Shown here piece after piece: positions 1 through 6,835 of a stretch of DNA of 12,067 nucleotides; position 1 is the stretch's first letter, and each line of letters starts with the position of its first letter. Below the pieces are notes generated by a model. The model had not been told where the DNA came from. It saw only the letters and a list, made by a program, of their open reading frames with translations, and ran no database searches. This DNA is from Acidobacteriota bacterium. Its GTDB lineage: Bacteria; Acidobacteriota; Terriglobia; Terriglobales; Acidobacteriaceae. The stretch lies in NCBI GenBank assembly GCA_021799405.1, contig JAJZAL010000161.1, positions 1-12,067 on the forward strand, written 5' to 3'. The position numbers and the translations under genes were made by a program.

Positions 1-2
1 TT

Positions 3-1169
3 TTCTCCCTGACGGGACAAATCTGTCATGCCATGTATCCGGTCCCAAAACTTCTCTGGTTGAGGAGAAACGCGCAGGAGATTTTCAACGCTGCGAGGCG
101 CTTCCTGGGCGTGACGGATTACCTTCTCTTCCGGCTCGGGCTGGAGCCGCTGATCGATTACTCCCACGCAGCACGTTTCTTTGCGCTCGATCTGCGTGCC
201 CGCGCCTGGTCTCCTGATGTGCTCGAATTGGTCAAGCTCGCGCCATCGTCACTCTCCACTCCGGTCCAGGCCGGCACGATTGCGGGCCGGCTGAAAGGGA
301 GCGCCGCCGCATTTCTGGGTGTCCCCGAGGGAGTGCCGGTTGTGGTCGGGGGTCATGATCAGGTGATAAGCGCGCTGGGAATGGGCGTGACCAACCCCAG
401 AGAAGCAGCCGGATCTCTGGGGACGTACGAATGCGTTCTGGTCGTCTCTGATGAACCGCATCTGAACGAGGCGGCACAGCGTGCCAGCCTGAATTCCTAT
501 CCGCACGCCATTGCCGGTAAATACGTCACGATTGCATATTTTCCAGCAGGCATCATGATGAACTGGTTTCACCAGCTTGTTTACGGAACGAGCGAAATAG
601 AGTCTGGGGCCCATCTGTACTCACTCGAAGAGGAGGCACCAGAAACGCCGACCGGGCTGTTGGTGACACCACACCTCATCGGCAGTTGCAACCCGGAGTT
701 CGATTCAAGTGCGAAGGGAGCAATAGCCGGCTTGACCCCAGACAGCAACCGTGGCCACCTGTATCGCGGCATTCTCGAAGGCATCGCTTCGGAATTTGCA
801 CTCATGACCGAATGCCTGGAGTCGGCGGGATGCGCTTTTGACCGTATCCACATCTCAGGCGGCGGCGCGAAGTCCCGGCTGGGAGTTGCCCTGCGTGCCG
901 CCTTTGCAAACAAACCGCTGCACGTCATGCAGACCGAAGAGGCAGTCTGCCTGGGCGGGGCCATCCTTGCCAGCGTTGCCGCCGGAATTCATGCTGATAT
1001 TTCCACTGCAACGGCCGCGATGGTTCGTGAGCCGAAGCGCATCTGCCCGGACCCATTGCTAAGGGAACAATATTGCAAACAACTCCAGGACTACCGAACA
1101 TTCCGCTCTACACAGATACAACGCCACCCTCAACAGGCACAGCATCAGCACACAGGAGAGCCGCATTGA
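3..1169 (+). CDS. FGGY-family carbohydrate kinase (xylulokinase-like), 5' end missing
   Basis: Partial gene for a cytoplasmic ATP-dependent sugar kinase that phosphorylates a ketose or polyol before further metabolism. The reading frame is open from the window edge (first full codon at 3). The residues before the Met at 33 continue the family pattern (T-G-Q... then YP..KLLWLR), so that Met is internal and the true start lies upstream. About 388 codons are visible against a usual 480-520, so roughly the first quarter is missing. Family marks: the TDYLLFRL segment, GGHDQ at 348-362 carrying the presumed catalytic Asp (codon 357-359), a G-T-Y segment near 423, and the ATP-binding ISGGGAKS stretch near 851-874. 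The substrate cannot be read from the sequence: xylulose, fuculose, sedoheptulose or another ketose are all possible. The next gene starts inside its stop codon, so the two are translationally coupled and probably act in sequence. Family is secure; substrate is open. Confidence 0.9.
   Translation, partial: FSLTGQICHAMYPVPKLLWLRRNAQEIFNAARRFLGVTDYLLFRLGLEPLIDYSHAARFFALDLRARAWSPDVLELVKLAPSSLSTPVQAGTIAGRLKGSAAAFLGVPEGVPVVVGGHDQVISALGMGVTNPREAAGSLGTYECVLVVSDEPHLNEAAQRASLNSYPHAIAGKYVTIAYFPAGIMMNWFHQLVYGTSEIESGAHLYSLEEEAPETPTGLLVTPHLIGSCNPEFDSSAKGAIAGLTPDSNRGHLYRGILEGIASEFALMTECLESAGCAFDRIHISGGGAKSRLGVALRAAFANKPLHVMQTEEAVCLGGAILASVAAGIHADISTATAAMVREPKRICPDPLLREQYCKQLQDYRTFRSTQIQRHPQQAQHQHTGEPH
1153..1160 (+). 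promoter_or_regulatory. Ribosome binding site that fixes a TTG start for the isomerase-like gene
   Basis: CAGGAGAG lies 5-7 nt before TTG at 1166. The frame also has an ATG at 1073, but the 31 residues encoded from there are low-complexity, rich in Pro, Thr and Ser, lie within the kinase gene and do not resemble the family N-terminus. From the TTG the protein begins directly with the beta-strand IQPTIGFIVYG. TTG and the kinase stop share bases in TTGA (1166-1169), giving stop-start coupling. Confidence 0.65.
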
Positions 1170-2548
1170 TTCAGCCAACGATTGGTTTCATCGTTTACGG
1201 AGTACACAAGGACGGATTGCGCGATCCGATGGGTACACCCTTTATCGACAATGCTCTGATCGCCCAAGCGAAGGACGCTCTTAGGAAAGCGGGCCTGAAT
1301 CTGGTTGAACACGACGTCATCGTCGCCAGCAAGCGGGAATCAATCGAAGCCTTGCGCCGCATGAAACAAAATGATGAGATCGACGCGGTGGTGCTCTTCT
1401 CGGGAACGTGGGTGTGGGCTGCGCACATGGTGGGCGCAATTCGCGACTTCGCCAGCAGCGGCAAAGCGGTCCTGCTTTGGACGCATCCCGGCTCGCAGGG
1501 ATGGCGCCCGGTTGGCGGTCTGGTACTGCATGGCGGATTACTCGAAATCGGTGTGCCGCACCGCTTCGTCTACGGGAGCATAGATGAACCAGACACGGTA
1601 GGCCGCATCGTGAGCTATGCACAAGCTGCGCATCTCAAGAAATCCTTGAATCTCTCCACGCTGGGCGTATTCGGAGGCCGCGGAATGGGCCAGACCTGCG
1701 GCGTTGCTGATCCCTCCCAGTGGATGCGGGTCTTCGGCATCGACATTGATTCCCGCGACACGACCGATCTGATCCAAACTTCGGAAGAAATCTCTGACGC
1801 GGAAATCGAAGCACTCGGCCCGCGCCTCCAGCAACTCTTTGGCGCAGCACCCGACCGCAACGCTGTGAACGATCGCTCCATTCGGCTCTATCTGGCGCTC
1901 AAAGAGATTGTCGCCCGCGAGGGATTTGATTTCTACAGCATCCAGTCCTTCCCCGGCCTTGCGGACAACTACGCAGCCAGCTGTTTTGCCCAGAGCATGA
2001 TGCTGGAAGATGGATTCGGCACCTCCACCCTGGGAGACTTCAATACCGCGCTCACGGTTTTGCTGCTGACCCGGCTCAGTAAGGAACGCGTCTACTACGG
2101 CGACCTCCAGCACATCAACCGCAAGACGCGGGAGATCAAGATCATTGGAGACGGCGCATGTCCTCCATCCCTCGCAGGCACGCTCGGTCCTGCCGGATTT
2201 GCCGCGCATGGCATTCCCACCGAGGGTGAAGCGGGTGGTCTCTCCGTCAGGCTGATCTGCAAAGTAGGCGAGGGCGTCCTCGCCCGACTGGGACGGGTGA
2301 ACGGTGAATTTCAAATGGTCATCACGCGCTGTTCCATCTTCGAGCCACCGCTCAGTCAGGTTGAGCAGCGGCTGAACGAATGCGGCATTCCGTTCTGGCC
2401 GCATGGCTTCGTCACTGCACACTGCGACATCGATGCTCTGGTGCAGCATTGGACAAATGAATATGCCTGCCTTGGCTATGGCGAGCATCTTTACCCGGCG
2501 CTGGCAGATTTCTGTGAGTTGACCGGGGTGAAGCCGATTCTGCTTTAA
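1166..2548 (+). CDS. L-fucose/L-arabinose isomerase-family protein, distant member
   Basis: 460 aa from a TTG start. The family interconverts aldoses and ketoses in the cytoplasm with a divalent metal. Visible signs are the N-terminal Rossmann-like strand IGFIVYG, a second domain with VVLFSGTWVWA (about residues 75-85), the G-V-F-G-G-R-G-M-G segment (168-175), a long central helix with A-S-C-F-A-Q-S (271-277), and L-G-D-F-N-T-A-L-T (289-297) aligning with the metal-ligand Asp region of FucI/AraA. His441 (G-E-H-L-Y) is a candidate for the C-terminal metal-binding His. The Glu often found two residues before this Asp is Leu289, so the metal site may differ. It is coupled to the upstream FGGY kinase, an isomerase-kinase pairing typical of pentose, deoxyhexose or heptose use. 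The exact sugar is unknown. Family call is fairly secure; specific activity is not. Confidence 0.8.
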   Translation: MIQPTIGFIVYGVHKDGLRDPMGTPFIDNALIAQAKDALRKAGLNLVEHDVIVASKRESIEALRRMKQNDEIDAVVLFSGTWVWAAHMVGAIRDFASSGKAVLLWTHPGSQGWRPVGGLVLHGGLLEIGVPHRFVYGSIDEPDTVGRIVSYAQAAHLKKSLNLSTLGVFGGRGMGQTCGVADPSQWMRVFGIDIDSRDTTDLIQTSEEISDAEIEALGPRLQQLFGAAPDRNAVNDRSIRLYLALKEIVAREGFDFYSIQSFPGLADNYAASCFAQSMMLEDGFGTSTLGDFNTALTVLLLTRLSKERVYYGDLQHINRKTREIKIIGDGACPPSLAGTLGPAGFAAHGIPTEGEAGGLSVRLICKVGEGVLARLGRVNGEFQMVITRCSIFEPPLSQVEQRLNECGIPFWPHGFVTAHCDIDALVQHWTNEYACLGYGEHLYPALADFCELTGVKPILL

Positions 2549-2715
2549 TGGGCGGATGAGTTCGCGGGTCGGTCCGATGGAAGATTGAACACGACGTAAG
2601 CGACAGGAGTTGCAAATGTAATCCGCAGCTCCAACCTCCTTGCAAAAGCAAGATGCGCCTGCCGACTAGTCCAGGCCGCTTTCAATTACTTCCCTTCTCG
2701 AACAGGATTTTCTGA
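2549..2715 (+). other. Intergenic leader before the kinase-phosphatase gene
   Basis: 167 bp without a credible protein gene. It holds an AGGAG (2605-2609) six bases before an ATG that is followed at once by TAA (2616-2621), i.e. a start-stop mini-ORF. AGGAGTTG (2605-2612) can pair with CAACCTCCT (2632-2640) with one bulged base. A short perfect hairpin CTTGC-AAAA-GCAAG lies at 2639-2652. TTGCAA occurs twice, 30 bp apart (2610-2615 and 2640-2645). No convincing -35/-10 pair and no T-run terminator were seen. It may carry a promoter or a leader regulating the heptose genes. Confidence 0.35.
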
Positions 2716-4683
2716 ATGTTTGCTGACAAGACTATGACAAAGAACCCGGGTAGATTTCTCTACGATTCGCTCAGATCGATCGAGGCAATCCTGCAGCGAT
2801 TCCAACAGTGCACCATTACGGTCTTCGGGGATTTTTGTGTCGACGCCTATTGGGACCTTTGGGACGGAGAAAGTGAATTTTCGGTGGAGACAGGTCATCC
2901 AGTCCAGCGGGTCCGCGCGCAACGCTATTCTCTAGGCGGCGCCGGAAGCGTAATCGCGAATCTCGCGGCTATGGGGGTTGCATCCGTGCGTCCTGTCGGC
3001 GTAACCGGAAGCGACCTCTTTGGACAAAAGATGCGCGCTCTGCTGGCAGATTGCGACGCGAACACAGAAGGCCTGCTGATGGATGACTCCTGGCAGACGA
3101 TGGTGTATGCCAAGCCCTATCTTGGCGAAAAGGAGCAGTCCCGCATCGACTTCGGCGCGTTCAATCCTATATCCGCCGACCTTCAAACCTCATTGATGGG
3201 TGCGTTGCGGAAGGCCGTGCAGGAAAGCGATGCCGTCATCTTGAATCAGCAGGTGCCGGGAGGCATATCTTCGCCCGAGGTCATCGGTCAGATTAACGAA
3301 ATCATCCGGGATAACCCCGGCACACTCTTTCTGGTCGATGCGCGTCATCATCCCGAGAAATATCAGGGCGCGGTGCTCAAGCTCAACATGAGCGAGGCGG
3401 CACGACTGCTGGGCGAAGAAGCCCAGGACATCACAACGGAGGCTCGCGCGCGGGATTATGCGATGCGTATTCATCGGCAGATTTCCCGGCCGGTCTTTCT
3501 TACGCGGGGTGAGTCTGGATTGGCCGTAGCCGCGGATGACCAGGTAACGCTGATTCCTGGACTGCAAATCATGGAGCGCACCGACAGCGTCGGCGCCGGT
3601 GACGCTGTGGTTGCCGCACTGGCGGCCTCGCTGGCGGTCCACGCGCCACCGGTTGAAGCCGGGACGCTGGCCAATCTGGCCGCCATGGTCACGGTGAAGA
3701 AACTCCGTATGACAGGAACGGCCACCGCCGGAGAGATTCTGGCGGCGGCCCGCGAACCGAATTATGTCTTCCGCCCAGAGCTGGCGGAATCCCAGCGTGC
3801 GGCAAAGTACCTGCCGAACACGGAGATCGAAGTTGTTGGTCATCTGCCCACCGGCCTTGACATCCAGCACTGCATCTTCGATCACGACGGCACGCTATCC
3901 ACCTTGCGCGAAGGTTGGGAGCAGATCATGGAACCGATGATGATGCGGGCCATCCTCGGCAAATTCCACGACACTGTGGATCAAACGACATTCAACCGCA
4001 TCCGTGAAGTGGTGCGGCAGTTCATCGACCGCACCACCGGCATTCAGACTCTGGCACAGATGAAGGGACTTGCCGACCTGGTGCGGCAGTGCGGCTTCGT
4101 CCCTGAATCGGAAGTGCTCGACGAGCACGGCTACAAGCACATCTTCAATGTCGCCCTGCTGGCCGCAGTGAACAAACGCACCGAGAAGCTCCGTTCAGGC
4201 GAGCTGCATTCCACTGACTTTCAAATCAAGAATGCTGCGCTCCTGCTGGAGGAGTTGCATCGGCGAGGCGTCAAGCTCTATCTTGCCAGCGGAACTGATC
4301 AAGCAGATGTGATTGCCGAAGCGGAAGCCATGGGCTACGCGCATTATTTTGAAGGAAGAATCTTTGGTTCCGTGGGCGATCTGAACGTGGAATCGAAAAA
4401 GCTGGTTTTGGAACGTATTATCGCGGAGCACAATCTCTCCGGCCATCATTTCGCGACCTTCGGCGACGGACCAGTGGAGATGCGCGAAACGCACAGGCGT
4501 GGAGGCCTCTGCGTAGGAGTCGCCAGCGACGAACTGCGCCGCTTCGGACTGAACGCTTCCAAGCGAAAACGGCTCATCCGTGCCGGAGCTGACCTGGTCA
4601 TCCCCGACTACAGCCAGTTGAAGCCGCTGCTGTCTGTGTTGCACCTGGCCGGGAAAGCTCGACCGCGCACCAGCAACGACTGA
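2716..4683 (+). CDS. PfkB/RfaE-type sugar kinase fused to a HAD-family phosphatase
   Basis: 655 aa, two catalytic domains. Residues about 30-345 form a ribokinase/PfkB kinase close to the HldE N-terminal (HldA) type: GDFCVDAYW (39-46), a substrate loop S-V-E-T-G (56-60), G-G-A-G (74-77) and the signature TDSVGAGD (289-296) with Asp296 as presumed catalytic base. Residues about 382-640 are a HAD phosphatase with a helical cap: motif I DHDGT (Asp389, Asp391), motif II Ser525 in LASGT, motif III Lys561/562, motif IV GDG (Asp584). In heptose synthesis these activities would make a heptose 1,7-bisphosphate and remove the 7-phosphate. E. coli instead fuses the kinase to the adenylyltransferase, and its GmhB phosphatase is a separate HAD subtype. 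Start ATG at 2716 follows an AGGA about nine bases upstream; the Met at 2734 has no such site. The nucleotidyltransferase gene follows after 7 bp. Domains are certain; heptose as substrate is inferred from the neighbours. Confidence 0.85.
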   Translation: MFADKTMTKNPGRFLYDSLRSIEAILQRFQQCTITVFGDFCVDAYWDLWDGESEFSVETGHPVQRVRAQRYSLGGAGSVIANLAAMGVASVRPVGVTGSDLFGQKMRALLADCDANTEGLLMDDSWQTMVYAKPYLGEKEQSRIDFGAFNPISADLQTSLMGALRKAVQESDAVILNQQVPGGISSPEVIGQINEIIRDNPGTLFLVDARHHPEKYQGAVLKLNMSEAARLLGEEAQDITTEARARDYAMRIHRQISRPVFLTRGESGLAVAADDQVTLIPGLQIMERTDSVGAGDAVVAALAASLAVHAPPVEAGTLANLAAMVTVKKLRMTGTATAGEILAAAREPNYVFRPELAESQRAAKYLPNTEIEVVGHLPTGLDIQHCIFDHDGTLSTLREGWEQIMEPMMMRAILGKFHDTVDQTTFNRIREVVRQFIDRTTGIQTLAQMKGLADLVRQCGFVPESEVLDEHGYKHIFNVALLAAVNKRTEKLRSGELHSTDFQIKNAALLLEELHRRGVKLYLASGTDQADVIAEAEAMGYAHYFEGRIFGSVGDLNVESKKLVLERIIAEHNLSGHHFATFGDGPVEMRETHRRGGLCVGVASDELRRFGLNASKRKRLIRAGADLVIPDYSQLKPLLSVLHLAGKARPRTSND

Positions 4684-4686
4684 GGA
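4681..4686 (+). promoter_or_regulatory. Ribosome binding site overlapping the kinase-phosphatase stop
   Basis: TGAGGA contains the stop codon of the upstream gene and serves as Shine-Dalgarno for the nucleotidyltransferase. Two ATGs follow in tandem at 4691 and 4694. The spacing is 4 nt to the first and 7 nt to the second, so the second may be the main start. Confidence 0.55.
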
Positions 4687-4690
4687 AACA

Positions 4691-5194
4691 ATGATGAAAA
4701 TCGCAGAGCCTAAAATACTTTCCATTGCCGCCATGCGCGCCGAGCGCGACCGGCTGGCCGCCGAGGGCAAAGAACTCGTCTTCACCAACGGCTGCTTCGA
4801 CATTCTGCATCGCGGCCATGTTACTTATCTGACCTTTGCGCGTAATCAGGGCGACGCCCTTGTCGTGGCTCTGAACACCGATGCCTCAGTCAAGATGAAC
4901 AAGGGAGACGGACGGCCGATCAACAACGAGGAAGATCGTGCCTATGTCCTCGGCTCGTTGCGCGCCGTGGACTACATTGTTTATTTCTCCGACAAAGAAC
5001 CGAAGGACATCATCGCGCAGATTCTGCCGCAGGTGCTGGTGAAGGGCAAGGACTGGGCGCATTATGTCAGCGGGCGCGAGGTCGTAGAAGCCAACGGCGG
5101 CCGGGTGATTCTTGCCGACATGGTCCCCAACCGATCCACAACCGGTACCATCGAGCGGGTTCTCGCGGTCTACGGGCAGAAAGGAAAAGAATGA
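4691..5194 (+). CDS. hldC: Sugar-phosphate nucleotidyltransferase, HldE C-terminal/HldC type
   Basis: 167 aa (166 if the second ATG is used), the usual length for a stand-alone RfaE domain II. The family joins a nucleotide to D-glycero-beta-D-manno-heptose 1-phosphate, giving ADP-heptose, in the cytoplasm. Visible marks are FTNGCFDILHRGHV with the HxGH nucleotide-binding motif (His40, His43), LNTDASVK (61-68), the G-R-P-I and D-R-A segments (74-84), VDYIVYF (93-99), LVKGKDW (116-122) and the STT near the C-terminus (149-151). All are conserved in HldE-C. In E. coli this is the C-terminal half of HldE; here it is a separate gene directly after the kinase. Its stop overlaps the hldD start (ATGA, 5191-5194). 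ADP specificity is assumed from the family; a CDP or other donor is not excluded by sequence alone. Confidence 0.88.
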   Translation: MMKIAEPKILSIAAMRAERDRLAAEGKELVFTNGCFDILHRGHVTYLTFARNQGDALVVALNTDASVKMNKGDGRPINNEEDRAYVLGSLRAVDYIVYFSDKEPKDIIAQILPQVLVKGKDWAHYVSGREVVEANGGRVILADMVPNRSTTGTIERVLAVYGQKGKE

Positions 5195-6165
5195 GTAAAC
5201 CGATTATCGTTACAGGCGCCGCTGGATTCATTGGGCGCAATCTGGTGGCGAGCCTCAACAGCCGCGGTCACCATGAGCTGATTCTCGCTGACTCCCTGGG
5301 CAAAGACGATAAGTGGCGTAACCTGCGCGGCCTGCGTTATGAGGACATTCTTTCTCCCGCGGCATTGATGGAAAGAATCGAGCGTGGGCAGTTCGCGGAC
5401 GCAGAGGCTATCCTGCACATGGGCGCGTGCAGCTCTACCACCGAGAGTGACGCTGATTACCTGCTGGAGAACAATTACCGCTATACACGCCGCCTGTGCG
5501 AATTCAGCCTGAAGCACAACATCCGCTTCATCTATGCCTCAAGTGCTGCCACCTACGGCGATGGCAGCCAGGGTTATTCCGATGACGACGCGGCAACGGC
5601 GCGGCTGCTTCCGCTGAACATGTACGGCTACTCCAAACACATGTTCGACCTGTGGGCGCTCAAGGTTGGGGCCCTGAGCTGCATCGCCGGATTGAAATAC
5701 TTCAATGTGTTCGGTCCTTACGAAGATCACAAGGGCGACATGAAGTCTGTCGTGGCGAAGAGCTACCGTCAGATCCGGGAGCAAGGTAAGGTCCGGCTTT
5801 TCAAGAGCTATTCCGCACAGTACGCTGACGGCGAGCAAATGCGCGACTTCATCTACGTGCGCGACGCCGTGGAAGTCACGCTGTGGTTCCTCGAAAAGGG
5901 GAGCGCAAGCGGTCTGTTTAACTGCGGAACCGGCCGGGCCCGCACCTGGAAAGATCTGGCGGCCGCGGTCTTCCGCGCGATGAACCGGCCGGTCGAGATC
6001 GAGTTCATCGAGATGCCCGAGACTCTGCGCAGAAAGTACCAGTACTTCACCGAAGCCAATATGCAGAAACTGCGCGCTGCCGGCTACACCCGTCCCTTCA
6101 CGAGCCTCGAAGATGCGGTGCAGGATTATGTCGCCGATTACCTGTCCAGGCAGGAAGAAGCATGA
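5191..6165 (+). CDS. hldD: ADP-L-glycero-D-manno-heptose 6-epimerase (HldD)
   Basis: 324 aa, near the usual 310-330. This short-chain dehydrogenase-type enzyme inverts C6 of ADP-D-glycero-D-manno-heptose to give the L-glycero form used in LPS inner core. Evidence: the nucleotide-binding GAAGFIG (9-15), the HldD-specific HMGACSSTTE (76-85), ASSAATYG (116-123), catalytic Tyr145-x3-Lys149, NVFGPYEDHKGDM (172-184) including Lys181, MRDFIYV (217-223) and the C-terminal YQYFTEAN-type segment followed by LRAAGY. This pattern separates HldD from general sugar epimerases. AAGGAA at 5181-5186 precedes the ATG, which overlaps the hldC stop. The stop overlaps the gmhA start (ATGA, 6162-6165). This is the best single argument that the locus handles a nucleotide heptose. 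Confidence 0.93.
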   Translation: MSKPIIVTGAAGFIGRNLVASLNSRGHHELILADSLGKDDKWRNLRGLRYEDILSPAALMERIERGQFADAEAILHMGACSSTTESDADYLLENNYRYTRRLCEFSLKHNIRFIYASSAATYGDGSQGYSDDDAATARLLPLNMYGYSKHMFDLWALKVGALSCIAGLKYFNVFGPYEDHKGDMKSVVAKSYRQIREQGKVRLFKSYSAQYADGEQMRDFIYVRDAVEVTLWFLEKGSASGLFNCGTGRARTWKDLAAAVFRAMNRPVEIEFIEMPETLRRKYQYFTEANMQKLRAAGYTRPFTSLEDAVQDYVADYLSRQEEA

Positions 6166-6734
6166 GCAGCATATTGACAAACAATATCGAGAGCATGCGC
6201 GCTCTTCTGGCACAGGTTCAGACTCTCGACGCAAAAGTGCAGTTGGCCGCCGATGCGCTGGCCGATGCGCTGGTAAACGGCCATAAGCTACTGGCCTGCG
6301 GCAACGGCGGCAGCGCCGCGGATGCAGCACATCTGACCACGGAATTTGTTTGCCGCTTCGATCAGGATCGAAGACCGTACCCCGCTATCGCGCTTACCAC
6401 CCACGGTGGCGATCTGACCGCGATCGGGAACGATTATGACTTTCATGACTTGTTCGCGCGCCAGGTGCAGGCTTTCGGAAATCAGGGTGACGTTTTATGC
6501 GCCTTCACGACCAGCGGACAAAGCGAGAACGTGCGGCGCGCCCTGATTGCAGCCAAGGAGCGGCAGATGCGAAGCATCGCTTTTCTTGGTAAAGACGGCG
6601 GCCGGTGTCTCGGCCTGGCCGATATCGATCTGCTGGTGAAGAGCCAGACGACAGCACGGATTCAGGAGATGCATAAGCTGCTGTTGCATACCGTTTGCGA
6701 GATCGTCGAGTCGCGAGTTTTGCAGGCGGGTTGA
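6162..6734 (+). CDS. gmhA: Phosphoheptose isomerase (GmhA), SIS domain
   Basis: 190 aa, the family's usual size. GmhA converts sedoheptulose 7-phosphate to D-glycero-D-manno-heptose 7-phosphate, the first committed step of heptose synthesis, as a cytoplasmic zinc-dependent tetramer. The SIS fold is shown by LLACGNGGSAADAAH (43-57) and the TTSGQSENV segment (116-124). The zinc ligands of E. coli GmhA (His61, Glu65, Gln172, His180) correspond to His57, Glu61, Gln168 and His176, the last two in RIQEMHKLLLH. This full ligand set distinguishes GmhA from DiaA and other SIS proteins. It is coupled to hldD by an ATGA overlap, which is unusual because it is the first enzyme of the route but the last of the four genes. 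A perfect inverted repeat overlaps its stop codon. Confidence 0.92.
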   Translation: MSSILTNNIESMRALLAQVQTLDAKVQLAADALADALVNGHKLLACGNGGSAADAAHLTTEFVCRFDQDRRPYPAIALTTHGGDLTAIGNDYDFHDLFARQVQAFGNQGDVLCAFTTSGQSENVRRALIAAKERQMRSIAFLGKDGGRCLGLADIDLLVKSQTTARIQEMHKLLLHTVCEIVESRVLQAG

Positions 6735-6746
6735 TCCAGGATCAAC
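6730..6746. repeat. Perfect 8-1-8 inverted repeat over the gmhA stop codon
   Basis: GTTGATCC and GGATCAAC flank a single central A. The gmhA TGA (6732-6734) lies in the left arm. No T-run follows, so an intrinsic terminator is unlikely. The symmetry and its place about 90 bp before the transporter gene fit a transcription-factor operator. That role is inference. Confidence 0.45.
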
Positions 6747-6835
6747 AAAGACCGGGGGTGAAGAACGGCCTGCATGGGAGATTCGGCGGTGAATCGGATC
6801 GCAGGAGCATTGAGCGACAGGAAAGGTGACGGGGC

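Noticed and set aside
1538..2488. Long open frame on the minus strand opposite the isomerase gene
   Set aside because: It shows no family motifs and lies fully opposite a gene with clear protein features; long antisense frames are common in GC-rich codon patterns.
1305..2597. 13-bp exact direct repeat TTGAACACGACGT at 1305-1317 and 2585-2597
   Set aside because: About one such match is expected by chance in a window this size; the flanks do not extend it.
2639..2652. CTTGC-AAAA-GCAAG as an intrinsic terminator after the isomerase gene
   Set aside because: Only five base pairs and no following T-run.
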